Assembly: GCA_017432405.1 (NCBI GenBank)
Contig: JAFRJF010000245.1
Location: 1-33,765 of the forward strand
Direction of reading: 5' to 3'
DNA length: 33,765 bases
Source of the DNA: Clostridia bacterium
GTDB taxonomy: Bacteria > Bacillota_A > Clostridia > Christensenellales > Aristaeellaceae
This document shows positions 15,342 through 24,700 of the stretch, one piece after another; position 1 is the stretch's first letter; each line of letters starts with the position of its first letter. Under the pieces are notes generated by a model. That model worked only from the letters and a program-made list of their open reading frames with translations, was not told where the DNA came from and searched no databases. Both the position numbers and the translations under genes were made by a program.

Positions 15342-16355
15342 ATGACTTTATATCCACTTTTGATGGCGCCCACCTTCCGACACGGCGAGGAGACCCCCTG
15401 GGGCGGGCACATGCTGAGGGACACGCTGATGAAGGACGCCCCCGCCGGCGCGACCGGCGAGAGCCTTGAGATCTCGGCGCTGCCGGGCTATGAGAGCATG
15501 GTGGCCAACGGCGTGCACGCGGGCAAGCCCCTTTCGCGCATGATCGAGCTCTGGGGCGAGGGCCTGACGGGCCAGACCGGCGGGGAATTCCCGCTGTTGC
15601 TGAAGCTGCTGGACACGCTGATGCCGCTTTCCGTGCAGGTGCACCCCGACGACGCCTATGCCGCCAGGGTCGAAAACAAGAGTGGCAAGAGCGAGGCCTG
15701 GATCATACTCAACGCCGAGCCCGGCGCGCGGATCGTCTACGGCGTGGATACCAAGGGCGAGCTGCTGGACAAAGTCGTCGCCGAAGGCCGGATCGAGGAA
15801 TGCCTGCGCTGGAAGAACGTGCGCCCCGGCGACGTCTACTACATCCCCGAGGGCATGGTCCACGCCATGGGCGAGGGCATACTGGCCTATGAGATCGGGC
15901 AGTCTACGGACATCAACTATCGCCTGTGGGACTGGGGTCGCGTGTTCGAGGGCGGCAAGCCCAGGGCGCTGCAGGTGGAGAAGGCCCTGGACGTCTGCCG
16001 GAGCGAGCTGCAGCTGGAAAAGAACGAGGGCACCACGGTGCTGTGCAGGGGCGGCAGCCGCACCTATTACATCTCCGACGCCCACTTCGAGCTTTGCCGG
16101 CTGAACCTCTCCGGAAAGATGCCCCTGGAGGGCGGCAGGATGCTGTTCCTGACCCCGATGGGCCCCTGCGCCCTGCGCTGGGGCGAGGAGGAAATGACCC
16201 TGGACGCCTTTGACAGCGTGCTGGTGCCCGCGGGCCTGGAGGGCGTGGTGCTGGAGGGCGAGACGAAGGTGCTGATGTCCTGCCTGCCCGACAAGGAGAA
16301 GCTGATCGCGGAGCTGGGCTACCGCGCCGAGAACGTGGCGGGGCTGGTGGAATAA
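15342..16355 (+). CDS. manA: Mannose-6-phosphate isomerase, type I (short form)
   Basis: A 337-residue cytoplasmic zinc enzyme of the cupin superfamily. It interconverts mannose 6-phosphate and fructose 6-phosphate and links mannose use to glycolysis and GDP-mannose supply. The metal ligands are visible as Q99 and H101 in VQVHPDD, E118 in SEAW and H174 in EGMVHAMG. The length matches the short Firmicutes ManA rather than the longer enterobacterial form. AAAGGAGG eight bases upstream fixes ATG 15342. It is the first gene of an apparent operon with the CorC-family gene (35 bases) and rnr (5 bases); no functional link among the three is obvious. Confidence 0.93.
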   Translation: MTLYPLLMAPTFRHGEETPWGGHMLRDTLMKDAPAGATGESLEISALPGYESMVANGVHAGKPLSRMIELWGEGLTGQTGGEFPLLLKLLDTLMPLSVQVHPDDAYAARVENKSGKSEAWIILNAEPGARIVYGVDTKGELLDKVVAEGRIEECLRWKNVRPGDVYYIPEGMVHAMGEGILAYEIGQSTDINYRLWDWGRVFEGGKPRALQVEKALDVCRSELQLEKNEGTTVLCRGGSRTYYISDAHFELCRLNLSGKMPLEGGRMLFLTPMGPCALRWGEEEMTLDAFDSVLVPAGLEGVVLEGETKVLMSCLPDKEKLIAELGYRAENVAGLVE

Positions 16356-16390
16356 TAGATCCCTTACGACAAGGAGCGTGACTGTCCGTA

Positions 16391-17635
16391 ATGGACGATA
16401 ACGGTACATTGATACTCGCCCTGATCGCCCTCGTGGCCATGTCGGCCTTCTTTTCCGCCTCGGAGACGGCTTACACCAGCCTGAACCGGGCGCGGCTGAA
16501 GGCCATGGCCAACGGGGGTGACCGGCGCGCCGCGAAGGTGCTGGCCCTGTCCGAGGATTACGACCGGCTGCTTTCCGGCATACTGGTGGGCAACAACATC
16601 GTGAATATCCTGTCCGCGTCGCTGGCGACGGTGCTGTTTGTGCGCCTCATCGGCGGCGCGGGCGTGTCTGTGTCCACCGCAGTGATGACGGTGGTCGTGC
16701 TGATGTTCGGCGAAATCGCCCCCAAGACCATCGCAAAGGACCGGCCGGAGAAGGTGGCGCTGGCCTTCTATCCGCTGCTGAACGCGATCCTCGTGCTGCT
16801 CAGCCCCATCATCTTCCTGACCACCTGCTGGCAGAAGCTGGTCTATCGGGTATTCCGGCCCACCGACGACCGGGGCATCACCGAGGAAGAGCTGATCACC
16901 ATCGTGGAGGAGGCCGAAAACGGCGGCGAGATCGACGAGCACGAGAGCGAGCTGATCCGCTCGGCCATCGAATTCAACGACATGACCGCCGAGGACATAC
17001 TGACGCCCCGGGTGGACGTCGTATCGGCGGAGCTTCACAGCACCCCCGACGAGATCGCAAGCATCTTCGAAAAGAGCGGGCGCTCCCGGATCCCTGTGTA
17101 CGAGGACAGCATCGACAACATCGTGGGCATACTCCACGAAAAGGATTTCTACCGCCTGCGGGACAAGGCGCCGCTCAGGGAGATGATGTCGGAGCCCCTG
17201 TGCGTGGTGCCCTCCACCAGGCTGGCGGTGCTCTTGAAGCTGCTGCAGCGCACGAAGAACCACATGGCCGTGGTGGTGGACGAATACGGCGGTGTGGTGG
17301 GCATCGTCACGATGGAGGATATCCTCGAGGAGCTGGTGGGCGAGATCTGGGACGAGCACGACGAGGTGGTGGAGGACATCGTACAGCTGTCCGAAAACGC
17401 CTGGCGGGTCAGGGGCAGCGCGAGCCTGGACGACCTTCGCCAGATCGTGCCCATCGGGGACGATTATGAATCCGTCACCGTGAACGGATGGGTGCTGGAG
17501 GTGCTGGGCCACCTGCCCCAGCCGGGGGACGCCTTCGACTACCGGGATCTGCACGTCACCGTCCAGCGGGTCGCCCGCAGGCGCGTGGAGCAGATTCGCA
17601 TCGACAGGAAGCAGACCGACGAAGCAAAGGAGTGA
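16391..17635 (+). CDS. CorC/HlyC-family membrane protein (CNNM, CBS pair, CorC_HlyC)
   Basis: A 414-residue membrane protein. A CNNM/DUF21 domain with about four membrane segments (residues 1-145) has the family strings [13 protein letters not shown] and [12 protein letters not shown]. Two CBS domains follow (about 195-310; [37 protein letters not shown]). A C-terminal CorC_HlyC domain ends the protein (about 325-405). Relatives are linked to magnesium or cobalt efflux; older annotations call them haemolysins. ATG 16391 lies 14 bases after AAGGAG, rather far; an in-frame CTG at 16382 has better spacing, so the start is slightly uncertain. It is co-oriented with manA and rnr. Confidence 0.92.
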   Translation: MDDNGTLILALIALVAMSAFFSASETAYTSLNRARLKAMANGGDRRAAKVLALSEDYDRLLSGILVGNNIVNILSASLATVLFVRLIGGAGVSVSTAVMTVVVLMFGEIAPKTIAKDRPEKVALAFYPLLNAILVLLSPIIFLTTCWQKLVYRVFRPTDDRGITEEELITIVEEAENGGEIDEHESELIRSAIEFNDMTAEDILTPRVDVVSAELHSTPDEIASIFEKSGRSRIPVYEDSIDNIVGILHEKDFYRLRDKAPLREMMSEPLCVVPSTRLAVLLKLLQRTKNHMAVVVDEYGGVVGIVTMEDILEELVGEIWDEHDEVVEDIVQLSENAWRVRGSASLDDLRQIVPIGDDYESVTVNGWVLEVLGHLPQPGDAFDYRDLHVTVQRVARRRVEQIRIDRKQTDEAKE

Positions 17636-17640
17636 ACGCC

Positions 17641-19749
17641 ATGAAGGCGCAGCTGTATGCGCAGATCGAAGCCTCCCGCGTGCCGCTGACCGCGAGGCAG
17701 CTTTCCGAGGAGAACCAGTGCCCCCTCGAGGCGGTGCAGGCGGCGCTGGACGAGCTCGCCGGGGAGGGGCGCATCGCCTCCACCCGGAAGGGCGGCTGGG
17801 CCATCCCCGAGACCATCGGGCTGAGCGCGGCGCGCATCGCCTTCCAGCGCAACGGCACGCCGATGGCCCAGCCCGTCGGCGGCGGGGCGTCGCTGAAGCT
17901 CGAATACAGCGGCGCGGAGCGCTGCATGCCCGACGACCTGGTGCTGGTGCGCCCGCTGGGCGAACACTGCCAGCTGAACGCCATACTCCGCCGGGGCCGG
18001 GAGCGCTTCGCAGCCTACGTGCGCATCGAGCGCAAGCCGACCAAGGCCGTGGGCAAGCGCCGCCCGGAGGTCAAGGCGGTGGCCTCCGCCATCCCCTGCG
18101 ACGTGCGCATCCCCTACGACGTGGTGCTGACCGGGAACCTCGACGGGCTGGAGAACGACCGGATCGCCCTTCTGAACATCGACCGCTATCCCCAGGCCAG
18201 CCGCCCGATTTACGCCAGCGTCCTGCGGGTGCTGGGCGACGAGGAGAGCCTGCCGGCGCTGATGCGCGCGGTGGCGGAGGACCAGGGCTTTGCCACCGAG
18301 CCCGCCGGGGCGGTCCTGGAGGAATCCGAGGCCATGCCCGATTCGGTGCGGCCCCAGGACGTCGCCGGGCGGGAGGACCTGCGCGAGCTGCTCACCTTCA
18401 CCATCGACGGCGCCACCGCGAAGGACTTCGACGACGCCGTTTCCATCGAGCGCACGGAAAGGGGCTGGCGGCTGGGAGTCCACATCGCCGACGTCAGCCA
18501 CTACGTCCGCCCGGGCACCGCCATCGACCGGGACGCGCTGGAGCGGGGCACCTCGCTGTACCTGCCGGGGCTGACCGTGCCGATGCTGCCGGAATGCCTG
18601 TCCAACAACCTCTGCTCGCTGATGCCGGACGTGGATCGCCTGGCCCTGAGCCTGTTCATGGACATCGAGCAGGGCAGGATCGTGGACCACCGTCTCGTGG
18701 AATCGGTCATCCACTCCCATGCGCGGCTGACCTACGAGGCGGCGAACCGCTACTTTGAAGGCGGCGAGACCGACATCCCCGAGGCGGTCGGCGCGGCGCT
18801 TACGGACATGCGCGCCCTCTCCCACGTGCTGCGGGGCAAGCGGGCCGCCCGGGGCGCCATCGACTTTGAGATCGACGAGCCCGAATTCGTGCTGGACGAG
18901 ACCGGCCAGCCCGAGGACATACTGCTGGTGCCCCGGGGCGAGGCGGAGCGCATCATCGAGGACTTCATGCTGGCCGCCAACGAGACCGTGGCGGCGCTGG
19001 CCCGGAACACGGAGCTGCCCTTCGTCTACCGCGTCCACGAGGACCCGGACCCGGACCGGCTGCGGTCGCTGGAGGCGCTGCTGGGCAGCCTCGACCTGTA
19101 CACCCACATCGGCTCCACCCCCCACCCCGGCGTGCTCCAGGGCGTGCTGGAGCAGGTGAAGGACCATCCGGCCCGGGACGTGATCCGCCACAGCCTGCTG
19201 CGGGCATTAAAAAAGGCCCGCTACTGCGAGCGGCCCCTGGGGCACTATGCCATGGCCCTGAAGGACTACTGCCACTTCACCTCGCCCATACGCCGCTACC
19301 CTGACCTGACGGTGCACCGCATGCTGAAGCTGCTGACGGAGGGGCGCATGGCGGAGGCCGCCCGCTGGCAGGGACGCATGGCGGACATCGCCGCGGACAC
19401 CTCCCTGCGGGAGAGCGCGGCGGTGAGCGCCGAGCGCCAGGCGGACGGCATCATGATGGCGGCCTGGATGTCCAGGCACTTGGGCGAGGCCTTTGACGGC
19501 GTGGTCTCCTCCGTCACGAGCTGGGGACTCTACGTGGCCCTGCCCAACGGCGCGGAGGGCTTGGTGCACATCTCCCAGCTGGACGACTATTTTGAGTACG
19601 ACGCAGACCGCAGCCGCTTGATCGGCACGGCCACCGGCATCACCTTCCGCCTGGGCGACCGGGTCCGCGTGCGCGCCGCCCGCGTCAGCGTCCCCCTGGG
19701 CGAGATCAACTTCGACCTGCTGCCGGCGGAAGAGGACGGCAACTACTGA
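17641..19749 (+). CDS. rnr: Ribonuclease R
   Basis: A 702-residue 3'-5' exoribonuclease of the RNB family that degrades structured RNA in the cytoplasm. Order: an N-terminal winged-helix-like region (1-60), cold-shock/OB domains (about 65-225), the RNB catalytic domain (about 245-575) and a C-terminal S1 domain (about 613-695, FDGVVSSVTSWGLYVALPNG). The acidic catalytic set is intact: D256, D262, D264 and D265 in TIDGATAKDFDDAV. FTSPIRRYPDL is also present. No lysine-rich tail is seen. The start is set by GGAG eight bases upstream, overlapping the previous gene's stop. The last two codons and the stop (AAC TAC TGA) form the first nine bases of a palindromic repeat, so the natural 3' end may have been rewritten by the repeat. 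Confidence 0.96.
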   Translation: MKAQLYAQIEASRVPLTARQLSEENQCPLEAVQAALDELAGEGRIASTRKGGWAIPETIGLSAARIAFQRNGTPMAQPVGGGASLKLEYSGAERCMPDDLVLVRPLGEHCQLNAILRRGRERFAAYVRIERKPTKAVGKRRPEVKAVASAIPCDVRIPYDVVLTGNLDGLENDRIALLNIDRYPQASRPIYASVLRVLGDEESLPALMRAVAEDQGFATEPAGAVLEESEAMPDSVRPQDVAGREDLRELLTFTIDGATAKDFDDAVSIERTERGWRLGVHIADVSHYVRPGTAIDRDALERGTSLYLPGLTVPMLPECLSNNLCSLMPDVDRLALSLFMDIEQGRIVDHRLVESVIHSHARLTYEAANRYFEGGETDIPEAVGAALTDMRALSHVLRGKRAARGAIDFEIDEPEFVLDETGQPEDILLVPRGEAERIIEDFMLAANETVAALARNTELPFVYRVHEDPDPDRLRSLEALLGSLDLYTHIGSTPHPGVLQGVLEQVKDHPARDVIRHSLLRALKKARYCERPLGHYAMALKDYCHFTSPIRRYPDLTVHRMLKLLTEGRMAEAARWQGRMADIAADTSLRESAAVSAERQADGIMMAAWMSRHLGEAFDGVVSSVTSWGLYVALPNGAEGLVHISQLDDYFEYDADRSRLIGTATGITFRLGDRVRVRAARVSVPLGEINFDLLPAEEDGNY

Positions 19750-19777
19750 TTTGTCGCGGAGCGACAAATCAGTAGTT
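19741..19777. repeat. Palindromic repeat copy 3 (GTCGC subtype) overlapping the rnr stop
   Basis: Perfect 17-bp inverted repeat with the same arm as the copy at 12789 (AACTACTGATTTGTCGC), loop GGA. Its first nine bases encode Asn-Tyr-stop of rnr. Confidence 0.92.
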
Positions 19778-19778
19778 G

Positions 19779-19923
19779 AGGGGGTAGGGGTTAAGTTTTA
19801 GGGGTTAGGGAATGGCCGGACCCGTACACGGTGTAGGGGCGCTCTCCGAGCGCCCGCGGGCGATTGGAAATCGCCCCTACACACCAACAACCCCTAACCC
19901 CTATCCCCTAAAACCTAACCCCT
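19779..19923. repeat. Nested inverted repeat with three-way-junction core
   Basis: Outer imperfect arms carry several TAGGGGTT-type units (about 19784-19810, reverse-complemented at about 19891-19923). Inside lies a core from 19831 to 19882. A 6-bp stem GTGTAG/CTACAC encloses two perfect 8-bp hairpins: GGGCGCTC (19837-19844 with 19848-19855, loop TCC) and GGGCGATT (19858-19865 with 19869-19876, loop GGA). No coding potential is seen. It fills the gap between the convergent rnr and M18 genes and is bracketed by two copies of the palindromic repeat. It looks like a small non-autonomous element, but no flanking target duplication was found. Confidence 0.8.
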
Positions 19924-19964
19924 AAATACTGATTTATCGAGCACAGCTCGATAAATCAGTATTT
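19924..19964. repeat. Palindromic repeat copy 4 (ATCGAGC subtype)
   Basis: Perfect 19-bp inverted repeat, arm AAATACTGATTTATCGAGC, with loop ACA. It ends two bases before the stop codon of the convergent M18 aminopeptidase gene. Confidence 0.92.
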
Positions 19965-19966
19965 GT

Positions 19967-21265
19967 CTACCCCCTTATCCGTATCCTTCCATCCCCCATC
20001 ACGCACACCTCCGCCTCATGGAACGCCCGCATGGCGTTGATCATGTGCGCCAGGTCGTGGGCGCCGGCGGATTCGTTCGCCGAGTGCATGCTCAGCTGGG
20101 CCAGGCCGATGTCCACCGCGATCATGGAGGCGTGGGTGTTGGCGATGTTGCCCAGGGTGGAGCCGCCGGGGATGTCCGAACGGTTGGCAAAGCGCTGCAC
20201 GGGCACGCCTGCCCTCCGGCAGATCTCTTCAAATACCGCCTGGGAAACGCCGTCGCTGGTGTACTTCTGGGCCGCGTTGAACTTGACCACGACGCCGCCG
20301 TTCAGCGCCACCCGGTTGTTCTCGTCGTACTTTTCAGGGTGGGTCGGGTGCACCCCGTGGGCGTTGTCGGCGGAGAGCATCATGCTGCGGGCGAGGGCGG
20401 TCTCCAGGGCCTGTTCGTCGCCGCCCAGAGCCGATACGATCCGGCGCGTCACCTCTGAAAGGAACGTGGAATCCGCGCCCTGGCGGGTGCCGCTGCCCAC
20501 CTCCTCGTTGTCGAACACGCAGGCCATGTCCACGTGGTTGGAGGGCTTCGCCTCCAGCAGCGCCCGGACGGAGGCATAGGCGCACTCCAGGTCGTCCAGC
20601 CTCGGCGCGGCGATATACTCCCCCGCCGCGCCCCAGAGCCTCGGTTCGTCCCGGTTGACCAGATAGAGGTCGCAGCCCAGCAGGTCTGCGCCGTCCACGC
20701 CCAGCGCCCCGGCGACCAGGGCCCTGTAGTCCGTCCCCGCAGGACCGATCACCGGCAGCATGTCCACCTGGGGATTCAGCTTGACGCCGTCGTTCACGGT
20801 GCGGTTGAAGTGGATCGGCAGGTTCGGGATCAGCGCCAGGTCCCTGTCGAAGCAGACGAGCCGCGCGGCGATGCCCTCCTCCGTCCGGACCACCGCGCGA
20901 CCGGCGATGGACAGGGGCCGGTCGAACCAGGTCTGCATGATCATGCCGCCATACTTTTCCACGTTCAGTATCGCGTAGCCGTTGGCATCCCGCCCGGCCG
21001 AGGGCTTCAGCTTGAAGCAGGGCGAATCCGAATGGCTCGCCACCAGCTGGAAGTGGTTGAAGGCCCCCTCCGGAACGCGAAAGGCGATGATCGAGGATTG
21101 GTTGCGCGTCACGTAATAGCGGCCGCCGGGGACGAGCTTCCAGGGCTCGCACTCGTTCAGCGGGCCAAAGCCCTGCCCCTCCAGCATCTTTCGAAGGTTC
21201 GCCACGGCGTGGAAGGCCGTCGGCGATTGGCGGATAAAGTCCATCATCCCGTTGATCGGATTCAT
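19967..21265 (-). CDS. M18-family aspartyl aminopeptidase
   Basis: A 432-residue cytoplasmic metallo-aminopeptidase that removes N-terminal residues, usually Asp or Glu, from peptides. M18 signatures are present: H78 and D80 in ASHSDSP, RLDDLECAYAS (222-232), FDNEEVGSGTRQGADS (251-266, with the Glu pair), NRSDIPGGSTLGNI (361-374) and H394 in LSMHSANES. ATG 21265 is chosen because AGGAGGG precedes it at about six bases; earlier in-frame codons lack such a site. It is a single-gene unit, divergent from the DUF3783 gene across an 85-base gap that contains that gene's promoter. Confidence 0.94.
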   Translation of the reverse strand: MNPINGMMDFIRQSPTAFHAVANLRKMLEGQGFGPLNECEPWKLVPGGRYYVTRNQSSIIAFRVPEGAFNHFQLVASHSDSPCFKLKPSAGRDANGYAILNVEKYGGMIMQTWFDRPLSIAGRAVVRTEEGIAARLVCFDRDLALIPNLPIHFNRTVNDGVKLNPQVDMLPVIGPAGTDYRALVAGALGVDGADLLGCDLYLVNRDEPRLWGAAGEYIAAPRLDDLECAYASVRALLEAKPSNHVDMACVFDNEEVGSGTRQGADSTFLSEVTRRIVSALGGDEQALETALARSMMLSADNAHGVHPTHPEKYDENNRVALNGGVVVKFNAAQKYTSDGVSQAVFEEICRRAGVPVQRFANRSDIPGGSTLGNIANTHASMIAVDIGLAQLSMHSANESAGAHDLAHMINAMRAFHEAEVCVMGDGRIRIRG

Positions 21266-21286
21266 ATTTCCCTCCTGAAAAATCGG

Positions 21287-21315
21287 TTGACACCGAGTGT
21301 TGTTGAAGCTATAAT
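21287..21315 (+). promoter_or_regulatory. Consensus promoter of the DUF3783 gene
   Basis: TTGACA (21287-21292), a 17-base spacer and TATAAT (21310-21315): a perfect sigma-A consensus 36 bases before the start codon. It is one of the strongest promoters in the window, although the gene it serves is uncharacterised. Confidence 0.92.
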
Positions 21316-21350
21316 CCGGTTGAGTACAATATGATAATATGGAGGCGTTC

Positions 21351-21737
21351 ATGGCAAAGCCGTTACTGTTGACCTACAACCTGAAGCCCGGCACGGCTGC
21401 CGGGTTGGATAAGGTATGCCGGGATTTGGGCATTCGCGTTCGCGGGGTCCAGAGGGATGAATACGCCCTGCCCATCGGCGCGCTGGCAGGCATACCGGTG
21501 GCCCGCCCGTCAAGCGCCCAAGCAGCGACCGCCCCGCCCTTTGACGACGAAATACTGGTCATCTGCCACATGCTGTCAAGCGAGCTGGACGCCTTCCTGC
21601 AGGCCATGCGCGAAGCGGGCATGCCCCCCATCGGCCTGAAGGCGGTGCTGACGCCGGTCAACGTCCTGTGGAATTCCACCGACCTGCACAGCGAGCTGGC
21701 CCGGGAGCACGCATCCATGCAACGCCGCCGTCCGTAA
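21351..21737 (+). CDS. DUF3783-family protein
   Basis: A 128-residue protein of unknown function. It resembles Clostridia DUF3783 proteins as I remember them: LLLTYNLKPG at the start, LGIRVRGV, FDDEILVIC in the middle, then LDAFLQAMREAGMPPIGLKAVLTPVN. There are no membrane segments and no obvious catalytic motif. I start it at ATG 21351, with GGAGG five bases upstream; an ATG at 21339 is in frame but has no site. It is a monocistronic unit between a perfect promoter and a terminator that begins inside its last codons. Strong monocistronic expression suggests a housekeeping role, but this is inference. Confidence 0.8.
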   Translation: MAKPLLLTYNLKPGTAAGLDKVCRDLGIRVRGVQRDEYALPIGALAGIPVARPSSAQAATAPPFDDEILVICHMLSSELDAFLQAMREAGMPPIGLKAVLTPVNVLWNSTDLHSELAREHASMQRRRP

Positions 21738-21760
21738 CGGACAGCGGCGTTGTCGTTTTT
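21721..21760 (+). terminator. Intrinsic terminator of the DUF3783 gene
   Basis: AACGCCGC (21721-21728) pairs with 21744-21751 around an inner GTCCGT/ACGGAC stem, followed by TGTCGTTTTT. The left arm lies within the last codons of the gene. The reverse strand lacks a T-run, so it acts in one direction only. Confidence 0.8.
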
Positions 21761-21765
21761 GATGT

Positions 21766-24700
21766 CTATCCCAGGTTCTTCAGCCTGCGCACCTTGTAGC
21801 CCTTGGACCTGTACTCGCTCACGTTCTTGATGATGCAGTGCACGGTGTTGCTGCCATGCTCGTTGCCGCCGTTTTCGGTGATCATCATCTTCGTCTTCTC
21901 GGCGTTCACGAAATACAGGAACATCACCACATGTTCCTTGGATTTACAGATCAGGTCGCCCGGCCGGAGATCCTCGTAGTCCTTCGTCTTGTAGGCAGAG
22001 GACGACGCGATATTCTTCGTCCTGTCATGGCTGTGCTCGGTGCCCGTACCCCAGATGGATGTGCTGACGAAGGTCGAGCAGTCGCTGCCCCTGTAGCCGC
22101 CGTCCTTGCCGTCGTTCTTGAATTTGCTCTGGTCAAGGATGTAATAGCCCTTGCCGCTGTCATAGTAGAAATTTCTCTCCAGCAGCAGGTTCACGTTGTA
22201 GCCCCGGTGATCCTGTGTGTAGGGGACGCCGTAGTACACCTGCTTGGGCTTGAAATCCTTTGCGCCGCCCTGGGCGTAGCCATTCTCCCAGTAAATCTGC
22301 TTCTTCAGCGTCATCCACGGGAAGGCGTTGTCCACAAAGGCGTTGTTGATGATGCGCTTGCGCTTGGAGGCGTCGTCGCTGGTGATCTTGCCGTTCGCCT
22401 TCAGCGCGTCGATCTGTTTGATCGTGCACTGGCGAATATTGTCGATGAGCGCCAGGTTGGCCTCTATGCCGCCGGTCCCCGTGATGCGGGCGGGAATGGT
22501 GAGCGTCACGTCGTCGGTTTCAACGGTCACCCTGAAGTTCAGCACGATATCAGGATTGCGCCGGGAGGTCGCGGTGATCGTGGCATAGCCCATGCCCACC
22601 GCGTGCAGCACGCCCGCCTCATCCACATAGGCGATATCCGCATTGGAGGACTCCCAGGCAAAATCCACCTCCGCCCCGGCGGGCGTGACCTTCCATGTCA
22701 GCTGAAGGGTCTCGCCGGCCTTCATGCTGGTCGGGGCGTTGGTCAGCTCCGCGCCCTGGGGATAGTAGGGATCCTCAACCGTCACCTTCAAATTCGCAGT
22801 CAGGTTGTTCGACGTGGTGACCGTCACCGTGGCCTCGCCCATGGACAGCGCGCACAGCGTGCCGTCATCGGCAACCGCCGCCACCTCCGGGGCGGAGGAC
22901 ACGTATGTAAAGCCCGTGGCGCTGCCCTTGGTGATCGCGGGCATCAGCATCACGGTATCCCCCACATTGAGCGTCATCTGAGCCGGCTTGAACTTCACCT
23001 TTTTGGGCGCAGGCTTGACCTTCACCAGCATCTGCGCGGCGATGCCGTCGACGGCTGTGGAGGCAGTGATGGTCGCCTCTCCGGGGGCCACGCCGGTAAC
23101 CGTGCCGTCCTCGGACACAGTGGCGACCCACGAGTCTGAGCTGCGGAACGCAAGCTCGGCCGAGGCGCCCTGATCCATCTCGACGGTCGGCCTGAAGGAC
23201 TGGAGCACGCCGATTTCGACGTAATCCTCGGTAAACCTGATCCATTCCGGCGCGGAGAGCACGGTGACCTCCGTCTGGTCCGTCTTGCCGTTCGACGTGG
23301 TCACGGTGATCGTCGCCTTGCCGCCGGAGATGCCCGTCACCACGCCCGTTTGAGGATCGACCTCGGCGACGGCGGGATCGCTGGATGCGAAGGTGACGCC
23401 CGCAGAGGTGCCCTTCGGGAAGGTCCAGGTCAGGGCGGACGATTCGCCGACGGCCAGCTCCAGGCTGTCGGGGGAAAGCGACACCGAATCGGGCGCCTTG
23501 ACGACAGTCACCTTCAGCTTGCACGTCTTGTCATTGTAGGTCCTTACGGTGATCGTCGCGGTGCCCTTCTTGACGCCGGTGATCGTGCCGTCCTTGGCGA
23601 CCTTGACGACCTTCTTGTTGCTGCTGCTGTAGGTAAACGTGCTTGCCGAGCTGCCCACATCCGGCTCAAGCCTGCGGCTCTCGTTGACGCCGATGTTCAG
23701 CTCCTTCCAGGGCAGCTTGACCTTTGTGGGCGCCTCCACGACCTCGATGACGCACTTCGCGGTCAGCTTGTTATAGGTCCTGGCCTTTAACAGTGTCTTG
23801 CCCACCTTCAGGCCCGTGATGACCCCGTCCGAGAGCTTGACCTTCTTTTTATTGGAAACGCCGTAGGCAATGGCGCCCGCCGCCCCCTCGTTCAATACGG
23901 CGGCCACCTTCAGCTTCATGCCGAGGCCCAGCTTGATGCTGTCGCTCTCAAAGGCCACCGATTCGGGCGCGGGCGCGACGGTCACCGTGACAGTGCCTTC
24001 CTTCCCGTTGAAGGTCGTGCCGCGAATCTGCGCCTCGCCCACGGCCAGGGCCTGGAGCTTGCCGGTAGCGCTGTCCACGCTGACGATATCGGGATTGCTG
24101 CTGGCAAAGGTAACCGCGCTGGCCGTATCCTTGGGCAGCTTATAGCTCACATTTCCGCGCTCGCCGACGCCGAGGACCGGCTTGTCGACGCTCAGCGTGA
24201 CCTTGTCCGGGGCCTTCTTGACGGTAACCTCCAGCGTGCCCTTGAGGCCGTTGTAGGTTTCCACCTTGATGCGGGCCTTGCCGACCTTGACGCCCTTCAG
24301 GACGTTTCCGCTCTTGACCTTGACGACATGCTTGTTTTCGCTCGTGAGGGTATACGTGCCGCCGTACTCCTCCGCCGGATCGCCCAGTATCACCTGCAGA
24401 TCCCTGTAATACTCGCCCTTGGCGATGGATAGTCTCTCAACGCCGAAGGAGACCTTCACAGGCGCCTTTTTGACGTAGACAAAGCATTCGCTGTAGGAGC
24501 CGTTGTCGCCGACGGCCGTGATGATGGCAAAGCCCTCGGCAACACCGGTCACCCTGCCGCTCTTGTACACCTTCGCAATGTTGGAATTGCTGCTGATGTA
24601 GGTGACCCCGTCCCCCCTCTTGTTCTCGGAGATCAGATAGCGAAAATCGTCGATGCCCAGCGTCATCCGGTCGGCGTCCAGCTTGGGGCCGTCCGGGTCG

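Noticed and set aside
19780..19925. TTAGGGG units as a telomere or replication end
   Set aside because: The units are few, imperfect and arranged as an inverted repeat between ordinary chromosomal genes; an inverted repeat element is the simpler explanation.
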